Shown piece by piece: positions 56,829 to 64,000 of a stretch of 64,000 bases of DNA. A program made the translations under genes and the position numbers. Source of the DNA: DASYKS01 sp031404815 (GTDB lineage: Bacteria > Acidobacteriota > Thermoanaerobaculia > Multivoradales > UBA5704); NCBI GenBank assembly GCA_031404815.1, contig JANNIH010000115.1, forward strand, positions 19,427 through 83,426. Reading direction: 5' to 3'. Under the pieces are notes generated by a model. That model searched no databases, was not told the DNA's origin, and saw only the letters and a program-made list of their open reading frames with translations. Within the stretch, counting starts at the first letter, position 1; every line of letters starts with the position of its first letter.

Positions 56829-58223
56829 CTACAACGTCTCGCCCGCCGAGGCGTTCATCCGCCGCACCTGCAAACGAATCCCCCAGTCGAGAAACGGCTG
56901 CGGCGGCAGCTTCTTCGGCTGCGGCAGCGAGAGCATTGCGGAGAGCAGATCGGAATCTTGGCGGAGGGCGAAATCGGCGAGCAGGCGACCGGCCGAGGTG
57001 CCCATCGCGATGCCGGCGCCGGTGTAGCCGCCGGCCGCGAACAGGTTGGGCTCGATCTCGCCGAAGGCGACCGAACGATCCGGCGTGACCCCCAAGGGGC
57101 CGCTCCAACTGTAGGCGAACGGGACGTGGCCGAGCTTGGGAAAGCGCTTGGCGAACGCCTGGCGGTGGAGCGCCTGAATGCGTTCCGGCGGCTGGGCCGG
57201 CCGGCCGTGGTTGCGGGTGAAGCGGGCGCTGTTGCGAATCAAGATCCGCTGATCTCGGGTACGCCGCACGGTCGATCCCATCGCGTCCTCGGCGAGCACA
57301 CCCCATTCGCGCTCGCCGCCGAGGATCTCCTGCTCTTCGGGAGTGAGCGGACGGGTCAAGCTGCCGAAGGTGTAGAGCGGAAACAGCTGGCGCGGAAACG
57401 CACCGAGCGACGGCGCGTAACCATTGGCGGCCACGAACACCAGGGGCGCTTGGAGCGCGCCTTGGGCCACCTTGAGGGAGAAGCTCGCACCCTCCCGGCG
57501 AATCTCGTGCACGGGAGACGCCTCGTAGAGTTCGACGGCAGGGGGCAACGCAGCAACCAGGCCGCGCAGGAGCGCCGCCGGTTGAACCAGAACGCTGCCG
57601 GGAAGGCGCAGCCCGCCGCGATAGAAGGTACTGCCGGTGATCGCTTCGAGGGCCGCCGCGTCGAGCGCCTCGTACCGCTCACCCAATGCGTCGAGCCAGG
57701 TGGCCAGAAACGGCAACGACTTCATTCCCGCGGAGCCCGCCGCCACGTGAATCCACCCCCGGTCATCCCAATCACAGGCGATGGCCTGTTCGAGGGCCAG
57801 AGAGCGTAGGTCGGCGATCCCCGATCGCGAGAGCGCAACGAAACGTCGGCCGGTCGCCGGTTCCATCCGGGCGATGAAATGGGCGAGGTCGACGACGAAG
57901 CCGGAACTCCGTCCGGAGGCGCCGAATCCGGCCCGCTGGGCGTCGAGCAGAGCCACGCGCCAGTCCGACCGCTGTTCGGCGAGGCGGCGGGCGATGGCGA
58001 GGCCGGTGAATCCGGCGCCGATCACCACCGCGTCAAAGCGGGGTGCGCTGCCGGTGGGCGCGCCAAACACCCGTGCCGGCGGTGGGGGAGCGAGGGTCTC
58101 GATCCAACCGCAGCCGTGGTCTTCCCGCGGCAGGCTCTGCGCCCGGTGGCGCCGGGCGCGGCCGACGGGTGCGGCTTCGGCAGGGGTGACGGCTGGGTGA
58201 GGAGGTTCGGTCGATGCAGTCAT
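56829..58223 (-). CDS. DAO-family FAD-dependent amine or amino-acid oxidoreductase
   Basis: The 464-residue protein has an FAD Rossmann motif about 45 residues in (VVIGAGFTGLAIARRLAEQR), then FGASGRSSGFVVDLAHF and a C-terminal GGYTGAGIAMGTSAGRLLAD. This fits the DAO fold, closest in layout to gamma-glutamylputrescine oxidase or glycine/sarcosine oxidase-like enzymes. The substrate is not predictable. ATG 58223 was chosen; starting at 58304 would overlap the divergent truA promoter region and add poor sequence. Confidence 0.82.
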   Translation of the reverse strand: MTASTEPPHPAVTPAEAAPVGRARRHRAQSLPREDHGCGWIETLAPPPPARVFGAPTGSAPRFDAVVIGAGFTGLAIARRLAEQRSDWRVALLDAQRAGFGASGRSSGFVVDLAHFIARMEPATGRRFVALSRSGIADLRSLALEQAIACDWDDRGWIHVAAGSAGMKSLPFLATWLDALGERYEALDAAALEAITGSTFYRGGLRLPGSVLVQPAALLRGLVAALPPAVELYEASPVHEIRREGASFSLKVAQGALQAPLVFVAANGYAPSLGAFPRQLFPLYTFGSLTRPLTPEEQEILGGEREWGVLAEDAMGSTVRRTRDQRILIRNSARFTRNHGRPAQPPERIQALHRQAFAKRFPKLGHVPFAYSWSGPLGVTPDRSVAFGEIEPNLFAAGGYTGAGIAMGTSAGRLLADFALRQDSDLLSAMLSLPQPKKLPPQPFLDWGIRLQVRRMNASAGETL

Positions 58224-58315
58224 GTCCGAGAGGACCAGTGTCGCCAAGGAACCGGAGCGGGACTCGTTTTTCCGTCGGTCGTTTCCGTCGGTCTTTTCCA
58301 TCATAATCCGCCGCC

Positions 58316-59104
58316 GTGCCTACCTATCGCCTGACTCTCGAGTACGAAGGAACCCGCTACAGTGGCTGGCAAGAACAGAAAAACGCCCGCACCGTCATGG
58401 GCGAGCTGCGCCGCGCGATCGAAGAGACGGTGGGGGAGGTCCGTGAGCTGGGTGGTGCAGGGCGCACCGACGCCGGGGTCCATGCCCTGGCTCAAGTCGC
58501 GCACCTCAAACTCGCGCGGCCGGTCGAGATCGAAGAATTCCAGTGGGCGGTCAACGACCGACTGCCGTCCGACATCCATCTGGTCTCCTGCATCCTCGCG
58601 GCCGATCGCTTCCACTCCCGCCACCATGCGGCGTCTCGCGTCTATCTCTACCAGATCTCGACCCGGCGGACGGCGCTCGCCAAACGTTTCGTCTGGTGGG
58701 TCAAGCACCCGCTCGATCGGAAGGCCATCGCCCGCGCGGCCGCCCTGCTGCCGGGGGGGCACGATTTTCGCCTGTTCTGCGAGCGGCCGGACGACCAGAC
58801 CAGCACCCAGGTGGTGGTCCATCGCGCCGAGATCGTGGCCGCCGGCTCGCTGATCCTGTTCCGGATCGAAGCGTCGCATTTCGTCTGGAAGATGGTCCGC
58901 CGGGTCGTCGGCACGCTGGTCAAAGTCGGCACCGGCGAGCTGTCCGAACGCGATTTCGCGGCGCTTCTCGCCGCCCGCCCGATCCCCGGCGCCGCCAACA
59001 CCGCCGCCTGGACGGCCCCGCCTTCGGGTCTCTTTCTCGAGCGGGTGACCTATGAGGGGGAGCCCGACTTGGCACCGCTCGCGCCCGCGTTTCCGGTGCC
59101 GTAG
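58316..59104 (+). CDS. truA: tRNA pseudouridine(38-40) synthase
   Basis: The 262-residue protein starts at GTG 58316 (PTYRLTLEYEGTRYSGWQEQ). The catalytic Asp is in GAGRTDAGVHALAQVAHL, with SRVYLYQI and ASHFVWKMVRRVVGTLVKVG downstream. It modifies uridines in the anticodon stem-loop. It is divergent from the FAD oxidoreductase, with a short shared upstream region. Confidence 0.94.
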   Translation: MPTYRLTLEYEGTRYSGWQEQKNARTVMGELRRAIEETVGEVRELGGAGRTDAGVHALAQVAHLKLARPVEIEEFQWAVNDRLPSDIHLVSCILAADRFHSRHHAASRVYLYQISTRRTALAKRFVWWVKHPLDRKAIARAAALLPGGHDFRLFCERPDDQTSTQVVVHRAEIVAAGSLILFRIEASHFVWKMVRRVVGTLVKVGTGELSERDFAALLAARPIPGAANTAAWTAPPSGLFLERVTYEGEPDLAPLAPAFPVP

Positions 59105-59176
59105 AAGGACGTCGTCTCCAGCCTTTCCATCCGCGGACGGCCACGCGGGGCCGGCCCTGCGGTATCCTCCGCGCCT

Positions 59177-59836
59177 ATGAAGCTGCTCCACACCGCACAC
59201 GTCCCCGAGGGCGACGGCCCGTTTCCCACCCTCGTTCTCTGCCACGGCTGGGGAGCTAGCGGCCACGACCTGCTCGGTTTGGCACCTCACATTTACGGTG
59301 GAAAAGCCCTCGTGCTCTGCCCGCAAGGGCAGGTGAAAATGCCGGTTGGCCCGGGAGCCTTCGGCTACGGCTGGTTCAACCTGGTGCCCGGCCAGCCACC
59401 GAACGCCGAGGAGTTTCGCGAGCGCTCGGCCGAGCTGCACCTTTGGGTCGACGAGGCGATCGAGCGCTACCCGGTCGATCCGACCCGGCTCGCGGTCGGC
59501 GGCTTCAGCCAAGGGGGGCTGATGGCGTTCGAGCTCGGGTTGCGCGATCCTGCCCGCTACCGCGGCATCGCGGCGCTCTCGACCTGGCTGCCGGATATTC
59601 TCGCCGACGATCTGCCGAAGACGCCGGAGCACGAGCAGCTCTCGGTGCTGATGCTCCACGGCACCGAGGACCGGATGATCGAAGTCGAGCGCGCCCGGGA
59701 AAGCCGCGAGCGCCTGCGACCCTTCGGCGTCCGGTTGCAGTACCGTGAATTTCCGATGGCGCACGAGATTCGACCGGAAGCGCTGCGCACGCTCGAGCAC
59801 TGGCTGGGCGAGAAGGTCTTCTCGACCCCCACCTGA
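59177..59836 (+). CDS. Alpha/beta-hydrolase, phospholipase/carboxylesterase type
   Basis: The 219-residue protein has an oxyanion-side motif LVLCHGWGASGHDLLGLAPH, the nucleophile elbow GGFSQGGLMAFELG, Asp in LHGTEDRMIEVERA and a His in MAHEIRPEALR. This is the YpfH/carboxylesterase 2 family, with small-ester or acyl substrates. It lies six bases upstream of the sulfatase-like gene, so they are probably co-transcribed. Confidence 0.87.
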   Translation: MKLLHTAHVPEGDGPFPTLVLCHGWGASGHDLLGLAPHIYGGKALVLCPQGQVKMPVGPGAFGYGWFNLVPGQPPNAEEFRERSAELHLWVDEAIERYPVDPTRLAVGGFSQGGLMAFELGLRDPARYRGIAALSTWLPDILADDLPKTPEHEQLSVLMLHGTEDRMIEVERARESRERLRPFGVRLQYREFPMAHEIRPEALRTLEHWLGEKVFSTPT

Positions 59837-59842
59837 TTCGAC

Positions 59843-61405
59843 ATGACCGATCGCTCTTGCCAAGTTCCCTCGCGCTCCACCTCGCCCGCCCTCTTGGGTT
59901 GGGCGCTGCTGGCTTGTGTTCTGGCCTCCGGTTGTCGGCCCGAGCCGCCGAAAGTCGAGCCGCTACCGGCTCAGAGCAACATCCTCTTGATCACGGTCGA
60001 CACGCTGCGCGCCGATCATCTCTCCGCCTGGGGTTACGAGCGGAAGACGTCGCCCACGATCGACCGGCTCGCGGCCGAGGGGGTTCGCTTCGACCAGGCG
60101 AGCGTCCAGTGGCCGAAGACGACGCCTTCGTTCGCCTCGATGTTCACCTCGACCTACGCCAAGGACAACGGCATGGTGCGGCGGGTGGGCGTGCCGCTCT
60201 CGTGCAAGTTCACCACCCTCGCCGAAAATCTCCAGCGCCAAGGCTACTCGACCGCGGCGGTGGTGGCCAACGGCGCGTTGGGCAGCGAGTTTCATTTCGA
60301 CCAGGGGTTCGATGTCTACATCGAGACCTGGAAGCTCGCGCACGGGATGGAAGCCGACCCGCTGCACGATCCGAACGGGGCGGAGGCGGTGACCAAACTG
60401 GCCGAAGGGTTGCTCGCGCAGCTCGAACTGGCGGCCAAAGGGGGCAAGCCCTGGTTCCTCTGGGTGCACTACCTCGATCCGCACGCGCCGTACGCCCCGC
60501 CCGGTGACTACGCCAACACGTTCCAGGGCGACGAGCATTTCGATCCCACCCAGAAGATCGACGTGGTGGCCAAGCCGAACCAGCAGATGACCGGCATCGG
60601 CCAGAAGCAGGTGCTGGAGGGGCGCACGGAACTCGCGTTCTACCGCGCCCGCTACGACGCCGAGATCGCCTACAACGACGCCCAGATCGGTCGACTGCTC
60701 GACGAGATGAAGCGGCGCCAGATGTTGGCCAAGACCCTCACGGTGCTCACCTCCGACCATGGCGAATCGCTCGGCGAGCACAACTACTACTTCGACCACG
60801 GCCGGTTCAGCTTCCAGACCTGCCTGCGCGTGCCGCTGATCATCCACTACCCCGGGGTGATCGCGCCGCGCGTCGATTCCGATCCGGTCGAGCTGATCGA
60901 TCTGGCCCCCACCCTGCTCGAAGCGGCGAGCGGGGTGCCACCGGCCGGCGTACCTCTCCAAGGGCATTCCCTCACGCCGCGCCTGCGCGGGATCGCGCTG
61001 CCCGCTCCGACCGTGGCCAAAGAGGGCGACCCGTGGCGCCGGCCCCCCGGCCTCGCGTTCGCCGAATCGGGCTGGGAGACCGACAACAAATGGCAGAAGG
61101 TGGTGCGCGATCGGCGCTTCAAGCTGATCTTCGCCCAGACCCGCCCCGAGCAGCGCTGGATCGGCGGCGAAGGCGTCCGCTTCACCCTCTACGACCTTCC
61201 AAACGACCCCGGCGAGACGAAAAACGTCGCCGACCAATTCCCCGAAGACCTGGAACGCCTCACCCGCGAGCTCTGGGCCTGGAACCGCGCCCCCCGTTTC
61301 AACGCGGAGACCGACACCCAGATCCCCGCCACCTGCGCCGACCAGGCCGGCCGCGAGATGGACGACGAGACGCGCGCGCTGCTCAAGTCGTTGGGGTATC
61401 TGTAG
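59843..61405 (+). CDS. Sulfatase-superfamily lipoprotein (alkaline-phosphatase fold)
   Basis: The 520-residue protein has a lipoprotein signal (LLACVLASGC, Cys at about residue 31). The metal site is visible in LLITVDTLRADHLSAWGYER, HYLDPHAPYAPPG and LTSDHGESLGEHNYYFDHGR. Where sulfatases have the formylglycine signature C/S-x-P-x-R, this protein reads KTTPSFASMFTS, so Thr is the likely nucleophile, as in phosphoglycerol or phosphoethanolamine transferase-like members. It may be a hydrolase or transferase acting on surface glycan. Confidence 0.85.
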   Translation: MTDRSCQVPSRSTSPALLGWALLACVLASGCRPEPPKVEPLPAQSNILLITVDTLRADHLSAWGYERKTSPTIDRLAAEGVRFDQASVQWPKTTPSFASMFTSTYAKDNGMVRRVGVPLSCKFTTLAENLQRQGYSTAAVVANGALGSEFHFDQGFDVYIETWKLAHGMEADPLHDPNGAEAVTKLAEGLLAQLELAAKGGKPWFLWVHYLDPHAPYAPPGDYANTFQGDEHFDPTQKIDVVAKPNQQMTGIGQKQVLEGRTELAFYRARYDAEIAYNDAQIGRLLDEMKRRQMLAKTLTVLTSDHGESLGEHNYYFDHGRFSFQTCLRVPLIIHYPGVIAPRVDSDPVELIDLAPTLLEAASGVPPAGVPLQGHSLTPRLRGIALPAPTVAKEGDPWRRPPGLAFAESGWETDNKWQKVVRDRRFKLIFAQTRPEQRWIGGEGVRFTLYDLPNDPGETKNVADQFPEDLERLTRELWAWNRAPRFNAETDTQIPATCADQAGREMDDETRALLKSLGYL

Positions 61406-61454
61406 AACGAGAACAAGGGGGTTCGACCAACGGGGACACCAAGCTCCGGCCCTG

Positions 61455-61463
61455 TGGTATTAT
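61455..61463 (+). promoter_or_regulatory. Probable extended -10 promoter of tRNA-Glu
   Basis: TGTGGTATTAT contains an extended -10 (TATTAT at 61458-61463) about 43 bases before the tRNA. The -35 region is weak. Confidence 0.4.
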
Positions 61464-61505
61464 CCTCCAGCCGCTGGCGGCGCCGTTCCACCAGCCGGCT
61501 TTTCA

Positions 61506-61580
61506 GTCCCCATCGTCTAGAGGTTAGGACATCGCCCTTTCAAGGCGGTAACACGGGTTCGAGTCCCGTTGGGGATACCA
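61506..61580 (+). tRNA. tRNA-Glu (anticodon TTC)
   Basis: The acceptor strands GTCCCCA (61506-61512) and TGGGGAT (61570-61576) pair with a terminal G-U. The anticodon stem CGCC/GGCG surrounds a loop with TTC. The T-arm is ACGGG-TTCGAGT-CCCGT, and ACCA is encoded at the 3' end. The D-loop contains AGAGGTTAGGA. It reads GAA and GAG codons. Confidence 0.95.
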
Positions 61581-61873
61581 GGTCCTTTTTCCTTCAAAGA
61601 GAGCCGTAACCCGTTGATTCCACGGAGCTTCTGCGGTTCGAACTGCTGAGCCGTCCGGGATGCGTCCGCGCGGGAAAGCGCCCACTGAAGGCGCTGTTTC
61701 TGTTGAAGGTTTGCCTGCACCCAGCGGCGGCCCACGTCTAAGGGACGTTCTGGGCTCGGCCCAGCTCATGGACACAATTCGCGCTCTATTGGACATTGGC
61801 CGGCCCTGTCCTTGAGATAAATGGCGCGCTATCAGACTTTTAGCCTTGCTTCGACCTGCGGTGTCATTACCGG
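61581..61873. other. Intergenic region after tRNA-Glu
   Basis: A CTTTTTCC run directly after the tRNA may serve as its terminator. I see no gene, integrase remnant or duplicated tRNA end in the remaining bases. Confidence 0.4.
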
Positions 61874-62813
61874 TCATGACTCATGTCCATGAGACTCGGC
61901 CAGACGGTACTTGCGCCAGCGAGGCACACCGGTCCCGACGACTGCGCCCGCAGCGGCCAGTGTGTCTAACGTGCGCATCAAGGTTTTGGGATGGATCTCT
62001 GGCCCGATTCGCCGATGGATGTCCACTCTCCCGGACTCTGGGTACCGCTCTAAATCCTCGAGGATCAGCGCTCGGAGCCGGTGGGGCTCCATGCGGGTGA
62101 GCGTGGTGCGCCGGTCGAGCCCTGCTGAGAGTAGGAGCTTGGGCGGGACAAAGTATCTCGTCGCCTTCGTTCGACCCGTCTGCGTGACGACATCGAGGTC
62201 AATGAGGCGCCCGATCCAGCTACGAAGTCGCGCCCAGTCGTCGAGCTCCAGCCGCGCGGCGAGCTCGGCTGCGCGGCAGCCGCCCGGGGTTGACGATTTC
62301 GAGCCGATCGGGATGGAGGTTCAAAAAGATATCGCCACGCTGGGTGTACGGCCGATGGACGAGAGCGTTGACGAGCAACTCGCGGACGACTTCTTGGTCG
62401 AACGCTGGAACCGTCGTTCGGAACATGCCCGCGGGCAGCTCGTAGCTCTCGCGGAAGTCTGGCACTTCGGTCCATACGGTGTCGATCAGCTCGATCGGCG
62501 AGAGGACCTGGTCATCCCAAACGTGCTTGCCGATCTTGACGCCGTCCAGTCGGATCTCCGGCAAGACCTCGACGTTGACGGTCAGCTCGGCGACGCGCTT
62601 GCGGATCTGGTCGAGCAGGGCGCGGTCAACGCGCTGTGCCGGGGGTGGGTGCGCCTCTCCGTCCTCGAGGCCGACGAGCAACTCGCCGCCTGCGCCGTTC
62701 GCGAAGCAGACGCAGTCTTGGGCCAGCTCGTGGAAGTCGGCCGTCCTGCCCGTGATCTTGCGGAGGGACTTGCGGTCGACGTGATGGGCAGCGGAAACGC
62801 CCGGATGCCGCAT
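61874..62813 (-). pseudogene. Decayed AlbA_2/Schlafen-type ATP-binding protein gene
   Basis: The minus strand first reads an AlbA_2 region (DRKSLRKITGRTADFHELAQ, DCVCFANGAGGELLVGLEDG), then EVVRELLVNALVHRPYTQRG and DIFLNLHPDRLEIVNPGRLP. At about 62285 the frame must shift to continue with the winged-helix tail (ELAARLELDDWARLRSWIGR, TKATRYFVPPK, EPHRLRALILEDLERYPESG). Large pieces normally found between these parts are missing, at least one after LPEIRLDG and one after NPGRLP. Full-length relatives are about 500 residues or more. It is a pseudogene with a frameshift and internal deletions. The N-terminal start is also unclear. Confidence 0.65.
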
Positions 62814-62836
62814 TCACCAACGAGAACTCTTTGCGA

Positions 62837-63115
62837 GATCTAACCAAACTTTGACGAGTCTCTGAGATGATACCAAGGGGAGCCCTTGGAAGGGGGGAGT
62901 GGGCGGCTCCTGGTCGTCGTGGTCGCCTTCGCCAGAGGCAAGGAATCCTCCCTACCCAGCCAACGAAACCCGACGTTTCCGCTCCCGCCGGCCAGCGCCA
63001 GCGAGCATTGCGATGCGTTCACACTCCGCCCGAAGGCCGAAATGGGTCGAGCCCCTGGGGCACCCTCGAAAGTGGATGCGGGGGCGGAAGGGGGCGCGGG
63101 GAAGGACCGAACCCG
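62837..63115. other. Intergenic stretch without a recognised gene
   Basis: Upstream of the decayed AlbA_2 gene and downstream of the DinB-like gene I find no protein-like frame or strong hairpin until the palindrome at 63116. Confidence 0.4.
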
Positions 63116-63160
63116 AGTGCGCGGGCGTCCCGCCCGCACTTCCCGACCGCACTTCCCGAC
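63116..63160. repeat. REP-like GC palindrome with a 13-bp tandem duplication
   Basis: AGTGCGCGGGCG and CGCCCGCACT form an imperfect hairpin (63116-63140, two-base bulge). CGCACTTCCCGAC is repeated exactly twice at 63135-63160, the first overlapping the hairpin's right arm. It lies 17 bases after the stop of the DinB-like gene. Confidence 0.6.
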
Positions 63161-63176
63161 CTCCGGAGACCACGTC

Positions 63177-63761
63177 TTATCGGGCGCCGTCTCCACCCTC
63201 CAGCGTACGCCGTACCCGCCAGCCCTGCCAGAGGTGGCGGCGGGCGTGGGCGGTGATCACCTGGAGGCCGGTCGCGAGGCTGAAGGAGACTCCTGGGATG
63301 AAGGGGTTGGGAAACCGTGTGCCGGCCAGGTCCAGATGGGCCTCTGCGTGCAGGAACGTGCGGGCGTCGGCGAGCGAAGCCATGAAGTCGGTGAACGACT
63401 TGGCGAGCGGCGGCGACGGGCGTGGCCGAATCTTCCGCGGCGCCCTCAACTTGGACCACCACTTCGGGGGCGGTTCGAGCGAGCCCACGAACAGCCGACC
63501 CGCCCATCCGGGTCTCGCCGGACGCCGTCGGAGTCGGCCCTGCGTCTGCGCACGGTTCGCGGACTCCTGCATGGCTTGAAGATAGACGCGATTGGCGGTC
63601 GCCAGGTGGTCCAAGCATTCGGCGACACTCCAGGAACCGGCTTCGATCCGCGCGGTGCCCTGGGCCTCGGACAAGCCGGCCACGAGCGCCTCCGCGTCGC
63701 GTTCCACCGCTTCCAGCTGGTTCTGCCAGTCTTTGAGGTCCGCCGGTAAGGTGTCGTTCAT
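63177..63761 (-). CDS. DinB/DUF664-like four-helix metal-binding protein
   Basis: The 194-residue protein fits the DinB_2 family: WSVAECLDHLATANRVYLQA gives the first His, and VITAHARRHLWQGWRVRRTL supplies the two C-terminal His ligands. Members are putative metal-dependent transferases using thiols such as bacillithiol, with mostly unknown substrates. ATG 63761 is preferred because GGAG lies about ten bases upstream. A 30-residue basic Pro/Arg segment (about 84-125) is an insert relative to the core. Confidence 0.75.
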   Translation of the reverse strand: MNDTLPADLKDWQNQLEAVERDAEALVAGLSEAQGTARIEAGSWSVAECLDHLATANRVYLQAMQESANRAQTQGRLRRRPARPGWAGRLFVGSLEPPPKWWSKLRAPRKIRPRPSPPLAKSFTDFMASLADARTFLHAEAHLDLAGTRFPNPFIPGVSFSLATGLQVITAHARRHLWQGWRVRRTLEGGDGAR

Positions 63762-63924
63762 CGTTTCCAACTCCAAGAGCACGACTCGTGTTTGCCACAA
63801 CGCCGACCGGGGATTCTATCGCCCACTCTGGGTGTTCACGCGATGCGTGTTAGCCTCCCGCAAGGCCCCGTCAAAGTCGCCGGCTGATCCAAAGCGTGGA
63901 GAAGATCAAGGCCAGCATCGCCTG

Positions 63925-64000
63925 TCATCCGGCGGCGTCTGAGATCGGCCCAACGGGCCGGGAGAGCCCAGCCCAGGGCTGAGGCCGAAGGCCGATGCCC
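63925..64000. repeat. Possible dispersed repeat at the right edge
   Basis: GGCCCAACGGGCCGGGAGAG followed by CCCAGCCCAGGGCTGAGGC and GGCCGAAGGCC contains several short palindromes (GGCCCaacGGGCC, GGCCgaaGGCC). It resembles a REP-type intergenic repeat and is cut by the window edge. No second copy is in the window. Confidence 0.35.

Noticed and set aside
61506..61580. tRNA-Glu as an integration site of a genomic island
   Set aside because: No integrase and no duplicated tRNA 3' end was found to the right; the decayed AlbA_2 gene alone is insufficient.

Overview
The window is a chromosomal segment of a GC-rich Gram-negative bacterium. Genes are tightly packed, 4-base ATGA, GTGA and TTGA overlaps are common, and TTG and GTG starts are frequent. 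The mix of gene types suggests Acidobacteriota, perhaps Thermoanaerobaculia-like: a fused aspartokinase-homoserine dehydrogenase, S46 and M14 secreted peptidases, ECF sigma factors paired with Ser/Thr kinases, a very long GreA-like protein, and abundant decayed toxin-antitoxin and REP-associated transposase sequences. That placement is an inference; no rRNA is present to prove it.

Layout. 0-6 kb: the end of an unrecognised protein, a VioB-type ferritin-like protein, a small membrane protein, a small beta-rich protein and a large secreted M14 carboxypeptidase. 6-12.2 kb: an accessory region with two intact VapBC-type modules, an intact Phd antitoxin whose PIN toxin is cut short, a truncated DUF433 antitoxin, a Phd remnant, several remnants of REP-associated tyrosine transposase (RAYT) and a 21-bp tandem repeat array whose orientation flips in the middle. 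12.2-14 kb: a visibly AT-richer, probably imported protein kinase with an unassigned C-terminal domain. 14-22.7 kb: housekeeping runs, namely two glycosyltransferases with a membrane protein and a site-2 protease, then trpS-scpA-scpB-rluB-cmk, which are translationally coupled. 22.7-23.5 kb: a Fic gene broken by an inversion plus deletion. 23.6-30 kb: a BNR propeller protein, gamma-glutamyltransferase, a HI0933-type flavoprotein and a sigma factor; the last two are each followed by an unusual nested palindrome. 30.3-33.3 kb: an ECF sigma factor coupled to a TPR Ser/Thr kinase. 33.4-44 kb: an unknown protein, MurJ, an RpoE/anti-sigma pair, a 692-residue GreA-like protein, two related HEAT-like proteins flanking a RodZ-like protein, a DnaJ-TPR protein, a 32-codon small ORF and a PP2C phosphatase. 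44-49.4 kb: S46 peptidase, UspA, an SbtA-type transporter and a Nudix-MBL fusion. 49.4-52 kb: MazEF, a secreted Pro/Ala-rich protein, and a CopG antitoxin whose VapC is truncated against a nuclease fragment. 52-56.8 kb: the thrA-thrB-thrC operon. 56.8-64 kb: an FAD oxidoreductase, TruA, an esterase, a sulfatase-like lipoprotein, tRNA-Glu, a decayed AlbA_2/Schlafen-type gene, a DinB-family protein and repeat sequences at the right edge.

The thr genes convert aspartate to threonine. ScpA and ScpB are the non-SMC condensin subunits. The sigma, anti-sigma, kinase and PP2C genes form regulatory circuits, probably acting at the envelope. The most unusual items are the two nested palindromes (a shared 55-nt core inside locus-specific perfect inverted repeats), the inverted 21-bp array, and a set of truncated accessory genes joined in opposite orientations.
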